Program-made: the position numbers and the translations under genes | Shown: positions 8,554 to 16,034 of the stretch, one piece after another | Numbering within the stretch: position 1 is the first letter of the stretch | How the letters are laid out: the number at the start of each line of letters is the position of its first letter | The notes under the pieces: model-generated | The model's database searches: none | Told to the model about the DNA's origin: nothing | Seen by the model: only the letters and a program-made list of their open reading frames with translations | DNA from: Streptomyces sp. Tue6028 | Lineage (GTDB): Bacteria; Actinomycetota; Actinomycetes; Streptomycetales; Streptomycetaceae | Length of the DNA stretch: 64,000 bases | Direction: 5' to 3' | Assembly (NCBI RefSeq): GCF_002300165.1 | Contig: NZ_MLCE01000036.1 | Location: forward strand, 186,001 to 250,000

Positions 8554-10025
8554 TTCGCGTCCTTTCCGCCCCGAGTGCGCTGCCACCAGTCGCGGAACGG
8601 CTCCGCGGGCACCGGCGGGAGATCACGGCTCGCGCTCCACGCCCTGCCGGGTCCCGGCAGCGTCCGCGGATGGAAGCGGCGCGTCCGCCCGGCGAGCCGC
8701 TGGCCGGTGCGCAGTGCGCCGGGGTGACTGAACGCCCAGCGCGCCGCCCGCATCGCCGCCCGCTCGGCGGCGTGCCCCTTGGCCGGCTTGAGGACGACCT
8801 TGTTGCCCTCGCGGGTCGCCGGGCCGCCCTGCGCGACCCGCTCCCGCAGATGCACGAGCACCTCCGGAATGTCGATGGCGACCGGACAGACCTCGTAGCA
8901 GGCGCCGCACAGCGAGGAGGCGTACGGCAGGGACGCGTCGATCTCCGAGGCGGTGCCCCGGAGTTGCGGGCTGAGGATCGCGCCGATCGGGCCCGGATAG
9001 ACGGAACCGTAGGCGTGGCCGCCGGCCCGCTCGTACACCGGGCAGACGTTCAGGCACGCCGAGCAGCGGATGCAGCGCAGCGCCTGACGGCCGACCTCGT
9101 CGGCCAGCGTGTCGGTGCGGCCGTTGTCGAGGAGCACCAGATGGAAGGCCCGGGGCCCGTCCTCGTCGGTGGTACCCGTCCAGGTCGAGGTGTACGGGTT
9201 CATGCGCTCGGCCGTGGAGGAGCGCGGCAGCGTCTGCAGGAACACCTCCAGGTCCTGCCAGGTCGGCACGATCTTCTCGATGCCGACGACCGAGATCAGG
9301 GTCTCCGGGAGGGTCAGGCACATCCGGCCGTTGCCCTCGGACTCGACGACGACGAGGGTGCCGGTCTCGGCCACCATGAAGTTGGCGCCGGAGATGCCGA
9401 CCTTGGCCCGCAGGAACTTCTCGCGCAGATGCAGCCGCGCCGCCTCGGCGAGCTCGGCGGGCGTGTCGGTCAGGCCGTCGGGGGCGGGGCGGCCCCACTC
9501 GCTCATCTCCCGGGCGAAGATGTCGCGGATCTCGCCGCGGTTGCGGTGGATCGCCGGGACCAGGATGTGCGAGGGCCGGTCCTTGCCCAGCTGCACGATG
9601 AGCTCGGCGAGGTCGGTCTCGTAGGCCCGGATGCCCTCCGCCTCCAGGGCTTCGTTGAGGCCGATCTCCTGCGTGGCCATCGACTTGACCTTCACGACCT
9701 CCGACTCGCCGGTCGCCAGGACCAGGCCGGCCACGATGCGGTTGGCCTCGTCGGCGTCGGCGGCCCAGTGCACGGTGCCGCCGGCCGCAGTGACCGACTC
9801 CTCCAACTGCACCAGGTAGCGGTCGAGATGACGGAGCGTGTGGTCCTTGATCCGCTTGCCCGCCTCGCGCAGCGCCGCCCAGTCGGACACCTCCGCGACC
9901 GCCTTGGCGCGCTTGGAACGGATGGTGTGCGTGGCGTGCCGCAGGTTGCCGCGCAGCGTGGCGTCGTGCACGGCCTCGTGCGCGGCCTTCGGAAACGCCG
10001 GCATGCCGACGAACGTCCCGCTCAT
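8550..10025 (-). CDS. lutB: LutB iron-sulfur lactate oxidation protein
   Basis: Iron-sulfur subunit of the LutABC complex, 491 residues. The N-terminal two thirds is a LUD domain (GISGANFMVAETGTLVVVESEGN). The C-terminal third has two [4Fe-4S] motifs, CIRCSACLNVCPVYE and CGACYEVCPVAIDIPE. ATG 10025 overlaps the lutA stop by 4 nt and the C-terminus overlaps lutC, so the three subunits are translationally coupled. In Bacillus this complex is needed for growth on L-lactate. Its position directly downstream of the rhamnose catabolic genes suggests the same use here. Confidence 0.93.
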   Translation of the reverse strand: MSGTFVGMPAFPKAAHEAVHDATLRGNLRHATHTIRSKRAKAVAEVSDWAALREAGKRIKDHTLRHLDRYLVQLEESVTAAGGTVHWAADADEANRIVAGLVLATGESEVVKVKSMATQEIGLNEALEAEGIRAYETDLAELIVQLGKDRPSHILVPAIHRNRGEIRDIFAREMSEWGRPAPDGLTDTPAELAEAARLHLREKFLRAKVGISGANFMVAETGTLVVVESEGNGRMCLTLPETLISVVGIEKIVPTWQDLEVFLQTLPRSSTAERMNPYTSTWTGTTDEDGPRAFHLVLLDNGRTDTLADEVGRQALRCIRCSACLNVCPVYERAGGHAYGSVYPGPIGAILSPQLRGTASEIDASLPYASSLCGACYEVCPVAIDIPEVLVHLRERVAQGGPATREGNKVVLKPAKGHAAERAAMRAARWAFSHPGALRTGQRLAGRTRRFHPRTLPGPGRAWSASRDLPPVPAEPFRDWWQRTRGGKDAK

Positions 10026-10777
10026 GCCCAGGGCTCCTCTTCCGTGCTCGCCAGGATCTCCGCGATGTGCACCGGACGCATGCCCGTGTCGAGGCGGGTC
10101 ATCGTGCCGCCGATGTGCATCAGACAGGAGTTGTCGGCCGCGCACAGCATCTCGGCACCCGTCGACGCGGCGTTGCGCACCTTGTCGGCGCCCATCGCGG
10201 CCGAGACGTCGGAGTTCTTGACGGCGAACGTGCCGCCGAAGCCACAGCACTCGTCGGCGCCGGGCAGCTCGCGCAACTCCAGTCCCCTGACGGCCTGGAG
10301 GAGGCGGCGCGGCCGGTCGCCGAGACCAAGGCTCCGCAGTCCGTGGCAGGTCGGATGGTAGGTGACCGAGTGCGGGTAGTAGGCGCCGACGTCGGTCACA
10401 CCGAGCACGTCGACCAGGAACTCCGTCAGTTCGTACGTCTTCGGCACGACGGGCGCCAGCGTGGTCGCGAGGGTGTCGCCGCGGCCTTCGGCACGCGCCC
10501 GCTCACCCATCCGCGGATACAGCTCCCGCACCATCGCCCCGCAGGAGCCGGACGGGGTCACGATCGCCTCGTACTCCCCGAATACATCGGAGAAATGCCG
10601 GGCGAGCGGCTCTGCCTCATGGCGATATCCGGTGTTGTAGTGCGCCTGTCCGCAACATGTCTGGGCCATCGGGAAGTCGACGTCGACACCCAGTCTGGTC
10701 AGCAGTTTCACCACGGCGCGGCCTGTGTCCGGATACAGCGTGTCGTTGACACAGGTCAGGAACAGAGCGACACGCAT
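10022..10777 (-). CDS. lutA: LutA (Fe-S)-binding lactate oxidation subunit with CCG domains
   Basis: Subunit of the LutABC complex, 251 residues, made of two CCG-type cysteine-rich domains: TCCGQAHYNTGY (about residue 40) and ECCGFGGTFAVKN (about residue 180), like heterodisulfide reductase subunit B and GlcF. ATG 10777 has a GAGGAG ribosome site 7 nt upstream. A 98-nt gap with a hairpin separates it from rhaB, so lutABC may be partly uncoupled from the rhamnose genes. Confidence 0.92.
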   Translation of the reverse strand: MRVALFLTCVNDTLYPDTGRAVVKLLTRLGVDVDFPMAQTCCGQAHYNTGYRHEAEPLARHFSDVFGEYEAIVTPSGSCGAMVRELYPRMGERARAEGRGDTLATTLAPVVPKTYELTEFLVDVLGVTDVGAYYPHSVTYHPTCHGLRSLGLGDRPRRLLQAVRGLELRELPGADECCGFGGTFAVKNSDVSAAMGADKVRNAASTGAEMLCAADNSCLMHIGGTMTRLDTGMRPVHIAEILASTEEEPWA

Positions 10778-10820
10778 CGCGGCTCCTCGTTGTCGATCAT
10801 CGGATGAGTGCAGCCTACGC

Positions 10821-10857
10821 GGCGGGTGTGCGGAGCGGGAGACGCCGCGCACCCGCC
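10821..10857 (-). terminator. Hairpin between rhaB and lutA
   Basis: GGCGGGTGTGCGG (10821-10833) pairs with 10845-10857 over 13 positions, one of them G-U, with an 11-nt loop. It may attenuate read-through from rhaI-rhaD-rhaB into lutABC. Confidence 0.55.
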
Positions 10858-10875
10858 GTGTGCGGGCGGCAAGGG

Positions 10876-12324
10876 TCAGTGTGCGGCGAGCCGTTCCTCG
10901 GCAGCACGCCAGGCCGCGGTGTCGCCGCGCGGTTCGTACCGCCGCAACGGCTGGGTCCGGGCGAGCAGTCGGCGCATGTGCGCGCGGTCGCCCACCTGGC
11001 CGTGCGCCCGCGCCTGGACCAGGACGTTGCCGAGTGCCGCCGCCTCCGCGGGGCCCGCGACGACGGGCAGCCCGCAGGCGTCCGCGGTCAGCCGGCACAG
11101 CAGATCGTTGCGGGCGCCGCCGCCCACGATGTGCACGACGTCGACCGGGTGGTCGGCGAGGGCCTGCGCCTCGGCGACCGCGCGGCGATGGGCGAGCGCG
11201 AGGGAGTCGAGGATGCAGCGCGTGATCTCCGCGGGGGACGTGGGCACCGGCTGGCCCGAGTCCCGGCAGGCATCGGCGATCCGCCGCGGCATCCGGCCCG
11301 GCGCCAGGAACGCCGCGTCGCCCGCGTCCACGACCGACCGCAGGGGTGTGACCTCGGCGGCGGCCGCGAGCAACCCGTCCAGGCCGGGGTCGCCCCACTC
11401 GCGCAGGCACTCCTGGAGCAGCCACAGCCCCATGATGTTCCGCAGATACCGGACCGTGCCGTCCAGCCCCAGCTCGTTCGTGAAGTTGGCCGCCCGGCTC
11501 TCCTCGGTGAGGACGGGCGCGTCCAGCTCCAGGCCCGCCAGGGACCAGGTGCCGGTGCAGATGTAGGCGAAGCGCTCACCGGCCGCGGGGACCGCGGCCA
11601 CCGCCGAGGCGGTGTCGTGCGAGGCGACGGTCGTCACCGGGACCGGGCCGGTCAGCCCGGTCTCCTCCAGCACCCGCGGCAGCAGCAGGCCCGCCGGGTC
11701 GCCGGGGCGGCGCAGCGGCGCGAACAGCCCGAGATCGATGCCGAGCCGTTCGGCCGGCCCGTACGCCCAGTCGCGCGTCCTCGGGTCGATGAGCTGGGTG
11801 GTCGACGCGTTGGTGAGCTCGGTCCCGGCCTCGCCCGTGAGCCAGTACGTCAGCAGGTCCGGGACCAGCAACAGGCGCTCGGCGCGGGCGAACTGAGCCG
11901 ACGAGCGGGCCGCCGCCAACTGGTAGAGCGTGTTGAAGGGCGCGTACTGGAGTCCGGTCGCCGCGTACAGCTCCGCGGCGGACACCGTCGCCCACACCTT
12001 CTCCGCGACACCCTCGGTACGGGAGTCCCGGTAGTGCACCGGGTTGCCGAGGAGCGCTCCGTCCGCGTCCAGCAGGCCGTAGTCGACGGCCCAGCTGTCG
12101 ATGCCGACCGAGTCGACCTGGCCGGCGGCGCGCAGCCCCTCCAGGACGCCCGCGTACAGGCCGAGGACGTCCCAGCGCAGGCCCTCGGGGAGGCGGACCG
12201 GCCGGTTCGGGAAGCGGTGCGCCTCGGCGAGGTCCAGCGAGTCGGGCCCCACGCGGCCGACCATGACGCGTCCGCTGGACGCGCCGAGGTCGACCGCGGC
12301 GTACGTGCGGTGCACAGCCGTCAC
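10876..12324 (-). CDS. rhaB: Rhamnulokinase (FGGY family)
   Basis: Phosphorylates L-rhamnulose to rhamnulose-1-phosphate with ATP; 482 residues of the FGGY carbohydrate kinase family. Motifs are the first phosphate loop AAVDLGASSGRVMVGRV, the sugar region GIDSWAVDYGLLDADG (about residue 70), the second phosphate loop CTGTWSLAGLE (about 255) and the adenosine motif VHIVGGGARNDLLCRL (about 390). GTG 12324 overlaps the stop of the aldolase gene (GTGA). The enzyme sits between the aldolase fusion and lutABC, completing the phosphorylated rhamnose route. Confidence 0.93.
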   Translation of the reverse strand: MTAVHRTYAAVDLGASSGRVMVGRVGPDSLDLAEAHRFPNRPVRLPEGLRWDVLGLYAGVLEGLRAAGQVDSVGIDSWAVDYGLLDADGALLGNPVHYRDSRTEGVAEKVWATVSAAELYAATGLQYAPFNTLYQLAAARSSAQFARAERLLLVPDLLTYWLTGEAGTELTNASTTQLIDPRTRDWAYGPAERLGIDLGLFAPLRRPGDPAGLLLPRVLEETGLTGPVPVTTVASHDTASAVAAVPAAGERFAYICTGTWSLAGLELDAPVLTEESRAANFTNELGLDGTVRYLRNIMGLWLLQECLREWGDPGLDGLLAAAAEVTPLRSVVDAGDAAFLAPGRMPRRIADACRDSGQPVPTSPAEITRCILDSLALAHRRAVAEAQALADHPVDVVHIVGGGARNDLLCRLTADACGLPVVAGPAEAAALGNVLVQARAHGQVGDRAHMRRLLARTQPLRRYEPRGDTAAWRAAEERLAAH

Positions 12325-14360
12325 CGCAGGAACGCGGCGGCGACGCCCGCGTCGACCGGGACGTGCAGGCCCGTGGTGTGCGTCAGCTCCCCGCCGGTCA
12401 GCGCGAACACCGCGTTCGCGACATGCTCGGGCAGCACCTCCCGCTTGAGGATCGTCCGCTGGGCGTAGAACTCGCCGAGCTTCTCCTCCTCGATGCCGTA
12501 GGTCGCCGCGCGCTGCGCGCCCCAGCCGCCGGCGAAGATCCCCGACCCGCGGACCACCCCGTCGGGATTGACGCCGTTGACCCGGATGCCGTGCTCGCCC
12601 AGTTCGGCGGCCAGCAGCCGCACCTGGTGCGCCTGGTCGGCCTTGGTCGCCGAGTAGGCGATGTTGTTGGGTCCGGCGAAGACCGCGTTCTTCGAGGCGA
12701 TGTAGACGATGTCGCCGCCGAGGCCCTGCCGGGTCATCACCCGCGCCGCCTCGCGCGAGACGAGGAACGAGCCGCGGGCCATGATGTCGTGCTGGAGGTC
12801 CCAGTCCTTCGCGGTGGTCTCCAGCAGCGGCCTGGAGATGGAGATGCCCGCGTTGTTGACGACCAGGTCGACGCCGCCGAAGGCCAGCACCGCCGCCTTG
12901 AAGGCCTCGGTGATCTGCTCCTCGGACGTCACGTCGACGGTGACGGCGACGGCCTTGTCGGGGCCGCCGAGCTCCTCGGCCACGGCGGCGGCGTTCTGGG
13001 CGTTCAGGTCGGCGACGACCACACAGGCGCCCTCGGCCACCAGCCGGTGCGCGATCGCCTTTCCGATGCCGCTGCCGGCGCCCGTCACCAGCGCCACGCG
13101 CGTCGCGAGCGGCTTGGGCTTCGGCATCCGCTGGAGCTTGGCCTCCTCCAGGGCCCAGTACTCGATGCGGAACTTCTCCGACTCCTCGATCGGCGCGTAC
13201 GTGGAGACGGCCTCGGCGCCCCGCATCACGTTGATCGCGTTGACGTAGAACTCGCCCGCCACGCGGGCCGTCTGCTTGTCCTTGCCGAAGGAGAACATGC
13301 CGACCCCGGGGACCAGCACGATCGCCGGGTCCGCGCCGCGCATCGCGGGGGAGTCGGGCAGCGCGTGCCGCTCGTAGTAGGCCGCGTACTCCTCGCGGTA
13401 CCCGGCGTGCAGCTCCTTCAGCCGGGCGACCGCCTCGTCGAGGGGCGCGGTCGGCGGCAGGTCGAGGACGAGCGGCCGGACCTTCGTGCGCAGGAAGTGG
13501 TCCGGGCAGGAGGTGCCGAGCGCGGCGAGCCGCGGGTGCTCGGCGCGGGCGAGGAAGTCGAGCACGACGTCCGCGTCGGTGAAGTGACCGACCTGCGGGC
13601 GGTCCTCGGACGCGATCGCCCGGACGTACGGCGCCAGCGCCGCGGCCCGGTCGCGACGGCCGGCCTCGTCGAGGGCCTCGTAGCCCTCGACGACCGGGCC
13701 GAAGGGCTCCGCCGCGCCGCGCTCGGCGAGGAACGTCTCCGCGGTGCGGATGATGTGCAGCGAGTTGCGCTCGCACTCCTCGGCCGTGGCGCCCCACGCG
13801 GTGATGCCGTGGCCCCCGAGGACGCAGCCGATCGCCTGCGGGTTGGCCTCCTTGACCGCCGCGATGTCCAGGCCGAGCTGGAAGCCGGGGCGCCGCCAGG
13901 GCACCCACACCACGTTGTCGCCGAAGCACTCGGCGGTCAGCTTCTCGCCGTCGGCCGCGCAGGCGAGCGCGATGCCGGAGTCGGGGTGCAGGTGGTCGAC
14001 GTGCGGTGCGTCCACCAGGCCGTGCATCGCGGTGTCGATGGACGGCGCGGCGCCGCCCTTGCCGTGCAGGCAGTAGTCGAACGCGGCGACCATCTCGTCC
14101 TCGCGGTCGACGCCCGGGTAGACGTCGGTGAGCGCGCGCAGCCGGTCCAGGCGCAGCACCGCGAGACCGGCCTCGGTCAGGGTGCCCAGGTCGCCGCCGG
14201 AGCCCTTGACCCACATCAGCTCGACGTCGCCGCCGGTCACGGGGTCGGTGTCGGTGCCCTTGGCGGAGGCGTTGCCGCCCGCGTAGTTGGTGTTGCGGGG
14301 ATCCGAGCCGAGCCGGTGCGACCGGGCCAGCAGAGCGGCGGCTTCGGGATGGGATGCCAT
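12321..14360 (-). CDS. rhaD: Bifunctional rhamnulose-1-phosphate aldolase / lactaldehyde dehydrogenase (class II aldolase-SDR fusion)
   Basis: A 679-residue two-domain enzyme like B. subtilis YuxG (RhaEW) and rhizobial RhaD. The N-terminal class II aldolase part (about 1-400) cleaves rhamnulose-1-phosphate to DHAP and L-lactaldehyde; VDHLHPDSG (His123, His125) supplies zinc ligands. The C-terminal SDR part (from about 425) has the NAD motif TGAGSGIGKAIAH, NNAGIS and the catalytic YSATKADQ, and is expected to oxidise lactaldehyde to L-lactate. The product of this fusion is the substrate of lutABC downstream. A G/C-rich 18-bp palindrome at 14392-14409 lies in the 131-nt gap to rhaI. Confidence 0.93.
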   Translation of the reverse strand: MASHPEAAALLARSHRLGSDPRNTNYAGGNASAKGTDTDPVTGGDVELMWVKGSGGDLGTLTEAGLAVLRLDRLRALTDVYPGVDREDEMVAAFDYCLHGKGGAAPSIDTAMHGLVDAPHVDHLHPDSGIALACAADGEKLTAECFGDNVVWVPWRRPGFQLGLDIAAVKEANPQAIGCVLGGHGITAWGATAEECERNSLHIIRTAETFLAERGAAEPFGPVVEGYEALDEAGRRDRAAALAPYVRAIASEDRPQVGHFTDADVVLDFLARAEHPRLAALGTSCPDHFLRTKVRPLVLDLPPTAPLDEAVARLKELHAGYREEYAAYYERHALPDSPAMRGADPAIVLVPGVGMFSFGKDKQTARVAGEFYVNAINVMRGAEAVSTYAPIEESEKFRIEYWALEEAKLQRMPKPKPLATRVALVTGAGSGIGKAIAHRLVAEGACVVVADLNAQNAAAVAEELGGPDKAVAVTVDVTSEEQITEAFKAAVLAFGGVDLVVNNAGISISRPLLETTAKDWDLQHDIMARGSFLVSREAARVMTRQGLGGDIVYIASKNAVFAGPNNIAYSATKADQAHQVRLLAAELGEHGIRVNGVNPDGVVRGSGIFAGGWGAQRAATYGIEEEKLGEFYAQRTILKREVLPEHVANAVFALTGGELTHTTGLHVPVDAGVAAAFLR

Positions 14361-14391
14361 GTTCCTGATCCTTTGGAAGTGAGGAGACGTG

Positions 14392-14409
14392 CCCGGGTGC
14401 GCACCCGGG
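14392..14409. other. Intercistronic GC palindrome between rhaI and rhaD
   Basis: CCCGGGTGC followed by its exact complement GCACCCGGG. In the minus-strand transcript it would form a hairpin in the rhaI-rhaD gap, about 30 nt before the rhaD start. It could be an mRNA-processing or stability element, or simply GC-rich spacer. Confidence 0.4.
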
Positions 14410-14491
14410 GGAGGGCGCCCTTCAGGGGCGCGGGGGACCGCGCGACCGGCCCGACGCGGCCCGCGGGCCGTGGGCGGCGGGCGGCGCGGAA

Positions 14492-15652
14492 CTACGCCCC
14501 CCAGCCCGCCTGCTGCCCGCCGACCCGCTCGGCGGCGATCCGCTCCGCCCAGCCGGACCGGCGGTAGGCGGCGACCGGGTCGGGGTCGAGCCCGAGCTCC
14601 GAGCGCACCTCGGCGAGCAGCGGCCGTACGTCCGTGTTGTAGGCGTCCATGAGCACCGCGTTGGCGGCGAGCACGTCGCCCTCGCGCTGCGCGGCGGCCA
14701 GGGCGTCGCGGTCGACGAGGAGGGCCTTCGCCGTGGCCTCCTGGACGTTCATCACCGAGCGGATGATCGCGGGGATCTTCGCCTCGATGTTGTGGCACTG
14801 GTCGAGCATGAAGGCGACGTCCGGGGTGAAGCCGCCGCCGCGGATCACCTCGTACATGATCCGGAAGAGCTGGAAGGGGTCGGCGGCGCCCACCATCAGG
14901 TCGTCGTCGGCGTAGAAGCGGGAGTTGAAGTCGAAGGCTCCGAGCTTCCCCTCGCGCAGCAGCGTGGCGACGATGAACTCGATGTTGGTGCCCGGGGCGT
15001 GGTGTCCGGTGTCGACGACGACCTGTGCCTTGGGGCCCAGCTTGAGGCAGTGCGCGTAGGCCGTGCCCCAGTCCGGGACGTCGGTCGCGTAGAAGGCCGG
15101 CTCGAAGAACTTGTACTCCAGGAGCATGCGCTGGTCTTCGCCGAGCCGCCCGTAGACCTGGGCGAGGCTCTCGGCGAGCCGGTCCTGGCGCTCACGGATG
15201 TCGTCCTGGCCGGGGTAGTTCGTGCCGTCCGCGAACCAGAGCTTCAAATCGTTCGAACCCGTGGCGTCCATGATGTCCACGCACTCGAAAAGGTGGTCGA
15301 GGGCCTTGCGGCGCACCGACGCGTCCGGGTGGCAGACCGAGCCGAGCCGGTAGTCGTCGTCCTGGAAGGTGTTGGAATTGATCGCGCCCAGCTTCAGGCC
15401 GCGCTCCTGAGCGTGCTTGGCCAGGGCCTCGTAGTCGTCGACCTTGTCCCAGGGGATGTGCAGCGCGACCGTCGGGGCCGCGCCGGTGAACTCGTGCACC
15501 TTGGCGGCGTCGTCCAGCTTCTCCTGCGGGGTGCGGGGGACCCCGGGTTGCGCGAACACCTTGAACCGGGTCCCCGAGTTCCCGTACGCCCACGACGGCG
15601 TCTCGACGGCCTGGGTCTTGAGCGCGGCCTTCACCGCGGCGAGCTCGGTCAC
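14492..15652 (-). CDS. rhaI: L-rhamnose isomerase (Pseudomonas stutzeri type)
   Basis: Interconverts L-rhamnose and L-rhamnulose; 386 residues, a metal-dependent xylose-isomerase-like TIM barrel of the RhaI type rather than the E. coli RhaA type. Recognisable stretches are AINSNTFQDDDYRLGSVCHPD, LKLWFADGTNYPGQDD, the metal-site block VVDTGHHAPGTNIEFIVA and GAFDFNSRFYADDDLMVGA. The GTG at 15652 is preceded by AGGAG at 7 nt. First gene of the rhaI-rhaD-rhaB(-lutABC) series, divergent from the importer genes across a 382-bp control region. Confidence 0.94.
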   Translation of the reverse strand: MTELAAVKAALKTQAVETPSWAYGNSGTRFKVFAQPGVPRTPQEKLDDAAKVHEFTGAAPTVALHIPWDKVDDYEALAKHAQERGLKLGAINSNTFQDDDYRLGSVCHPDASVRRKALDHLFECVDIMDATGSNDLKLWFADGTNYPGQDDIRERQDRLAESLAQVYGRLGEDQRMLLEYKFFEPAFYATDVPDWGTAYAHCLKLGPKAQVVVDTGHHAPGTNIEFIVATLLREGKLGAFDFNSRFYADDDLMVGAADPFQLFRIMYEVIRGGGFTPDVAFMLDQCHNIEAKIPAIIRSVMNVQEATAKALLVDRDALAAAQREGDVLAANAVLMDAYNTDVRPLLAEVRSELGLDPDPVAAYRRSGWAERIAAERVGGQQAGWGA

Positions 15653-15813
15653 TTCGGGACTCCTACGACTTCGGATCTGAAAAGGACTGCTGGGGCGGAT
15701 CTCTTCGGGCGGGCCCCGAACGGGTCCGGACGGGCTCGTGCGACGGGCTGTGCGAAGAGCGACTTGCGGTGCTTCCAGAGGGGCTGATGGGACGGCTACC
15801 TGCGACGACTGTC

Positions 15814-15825
15814 TGAAACGATTCA
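15814..15825. promoter_or_regulatory. LacI-type operator candidate, rhaI side
   Basis: TGAAA-CG-ATTCA; the wider CTGAA...TTCAG arms are perfect over 5 bp. It lies 162 bp upstream of rhaI and shares the CG centre with the site at 4700. Confidence 0.55.
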
Positions 15826-15910
15826 GAAGGCGAAGCTATGAGCCGTCCGAGGGGCTGTCAACCCCTGCGGCGCAGGCCGTTCTCCGTGACTCTGTTGTGA
15901 CCTTTGACCA

Positions 15911-15924
15911 TCGAAAAATTTCGA
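15911..15924. promoter_or_regulatory. AT-rich palindrome in the rhaI/rhaT region
   Basis: TCGAAA-AA-TTTCGA is a perfect 14-bp palindrome. It resembles the TTGAAA-type sites but has C in place of the second T, so it is either a diverged third operator or a site for another regulator. Confidence 0.45.
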
Positions 15925-15978
15925 CACGAACCCATTGACGTGACCTGGGTGACATGCCTAACGTCCCGGCAACCCAAT

Positions 15979-15990
15979 TGAAACCTTTCA
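15979..15990. promoter_or_regulatory. LacI-type operator candidate, rhaT side
   Basis: TGAAA-CC-TTTCA has perfect 5-bp arms and sits 45 bp before the rhaT start codon, in a position to block the importer promoter. Confidence 0.6.
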
Positions 15991-16034
15991 CGACGCTGTG
16001 GGGCCGTCCCGCCGACGTCGTCGAGGAGCCCCTC

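Larger units (their letters stand above)
15653..16034. promoter_or_regulatory. Divergent rhaI / rhaT control region
   Basis: A 382-bp stretch without a gene. It holds three 12- to 14-bp palindromes, at 15814, 15911 and 15979, in an AT-richer pocket (15807-15992) that presumably contains the promoters for rhaI (leftward) and rhaT (rightward). The open frame that continues upstream of the rhaT ATG starts in this control region and is not credible coding sequence. Confidence 0.65.

Noticed and set aside
10670..14567. Long plus-strand frames opposite lutA, rhaB and rhaD
   Set aside because: Shadow frames of high-GC genes; products have no domain and the minus-strand enzymes are unmistakable.
15954..16034. 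Upstream start of rhaT at 15954
   Set aside because: It overlaps the TGAAA-CC-TTTCA operator and lacks a ribosome site; GAGGAG precedes 16035.
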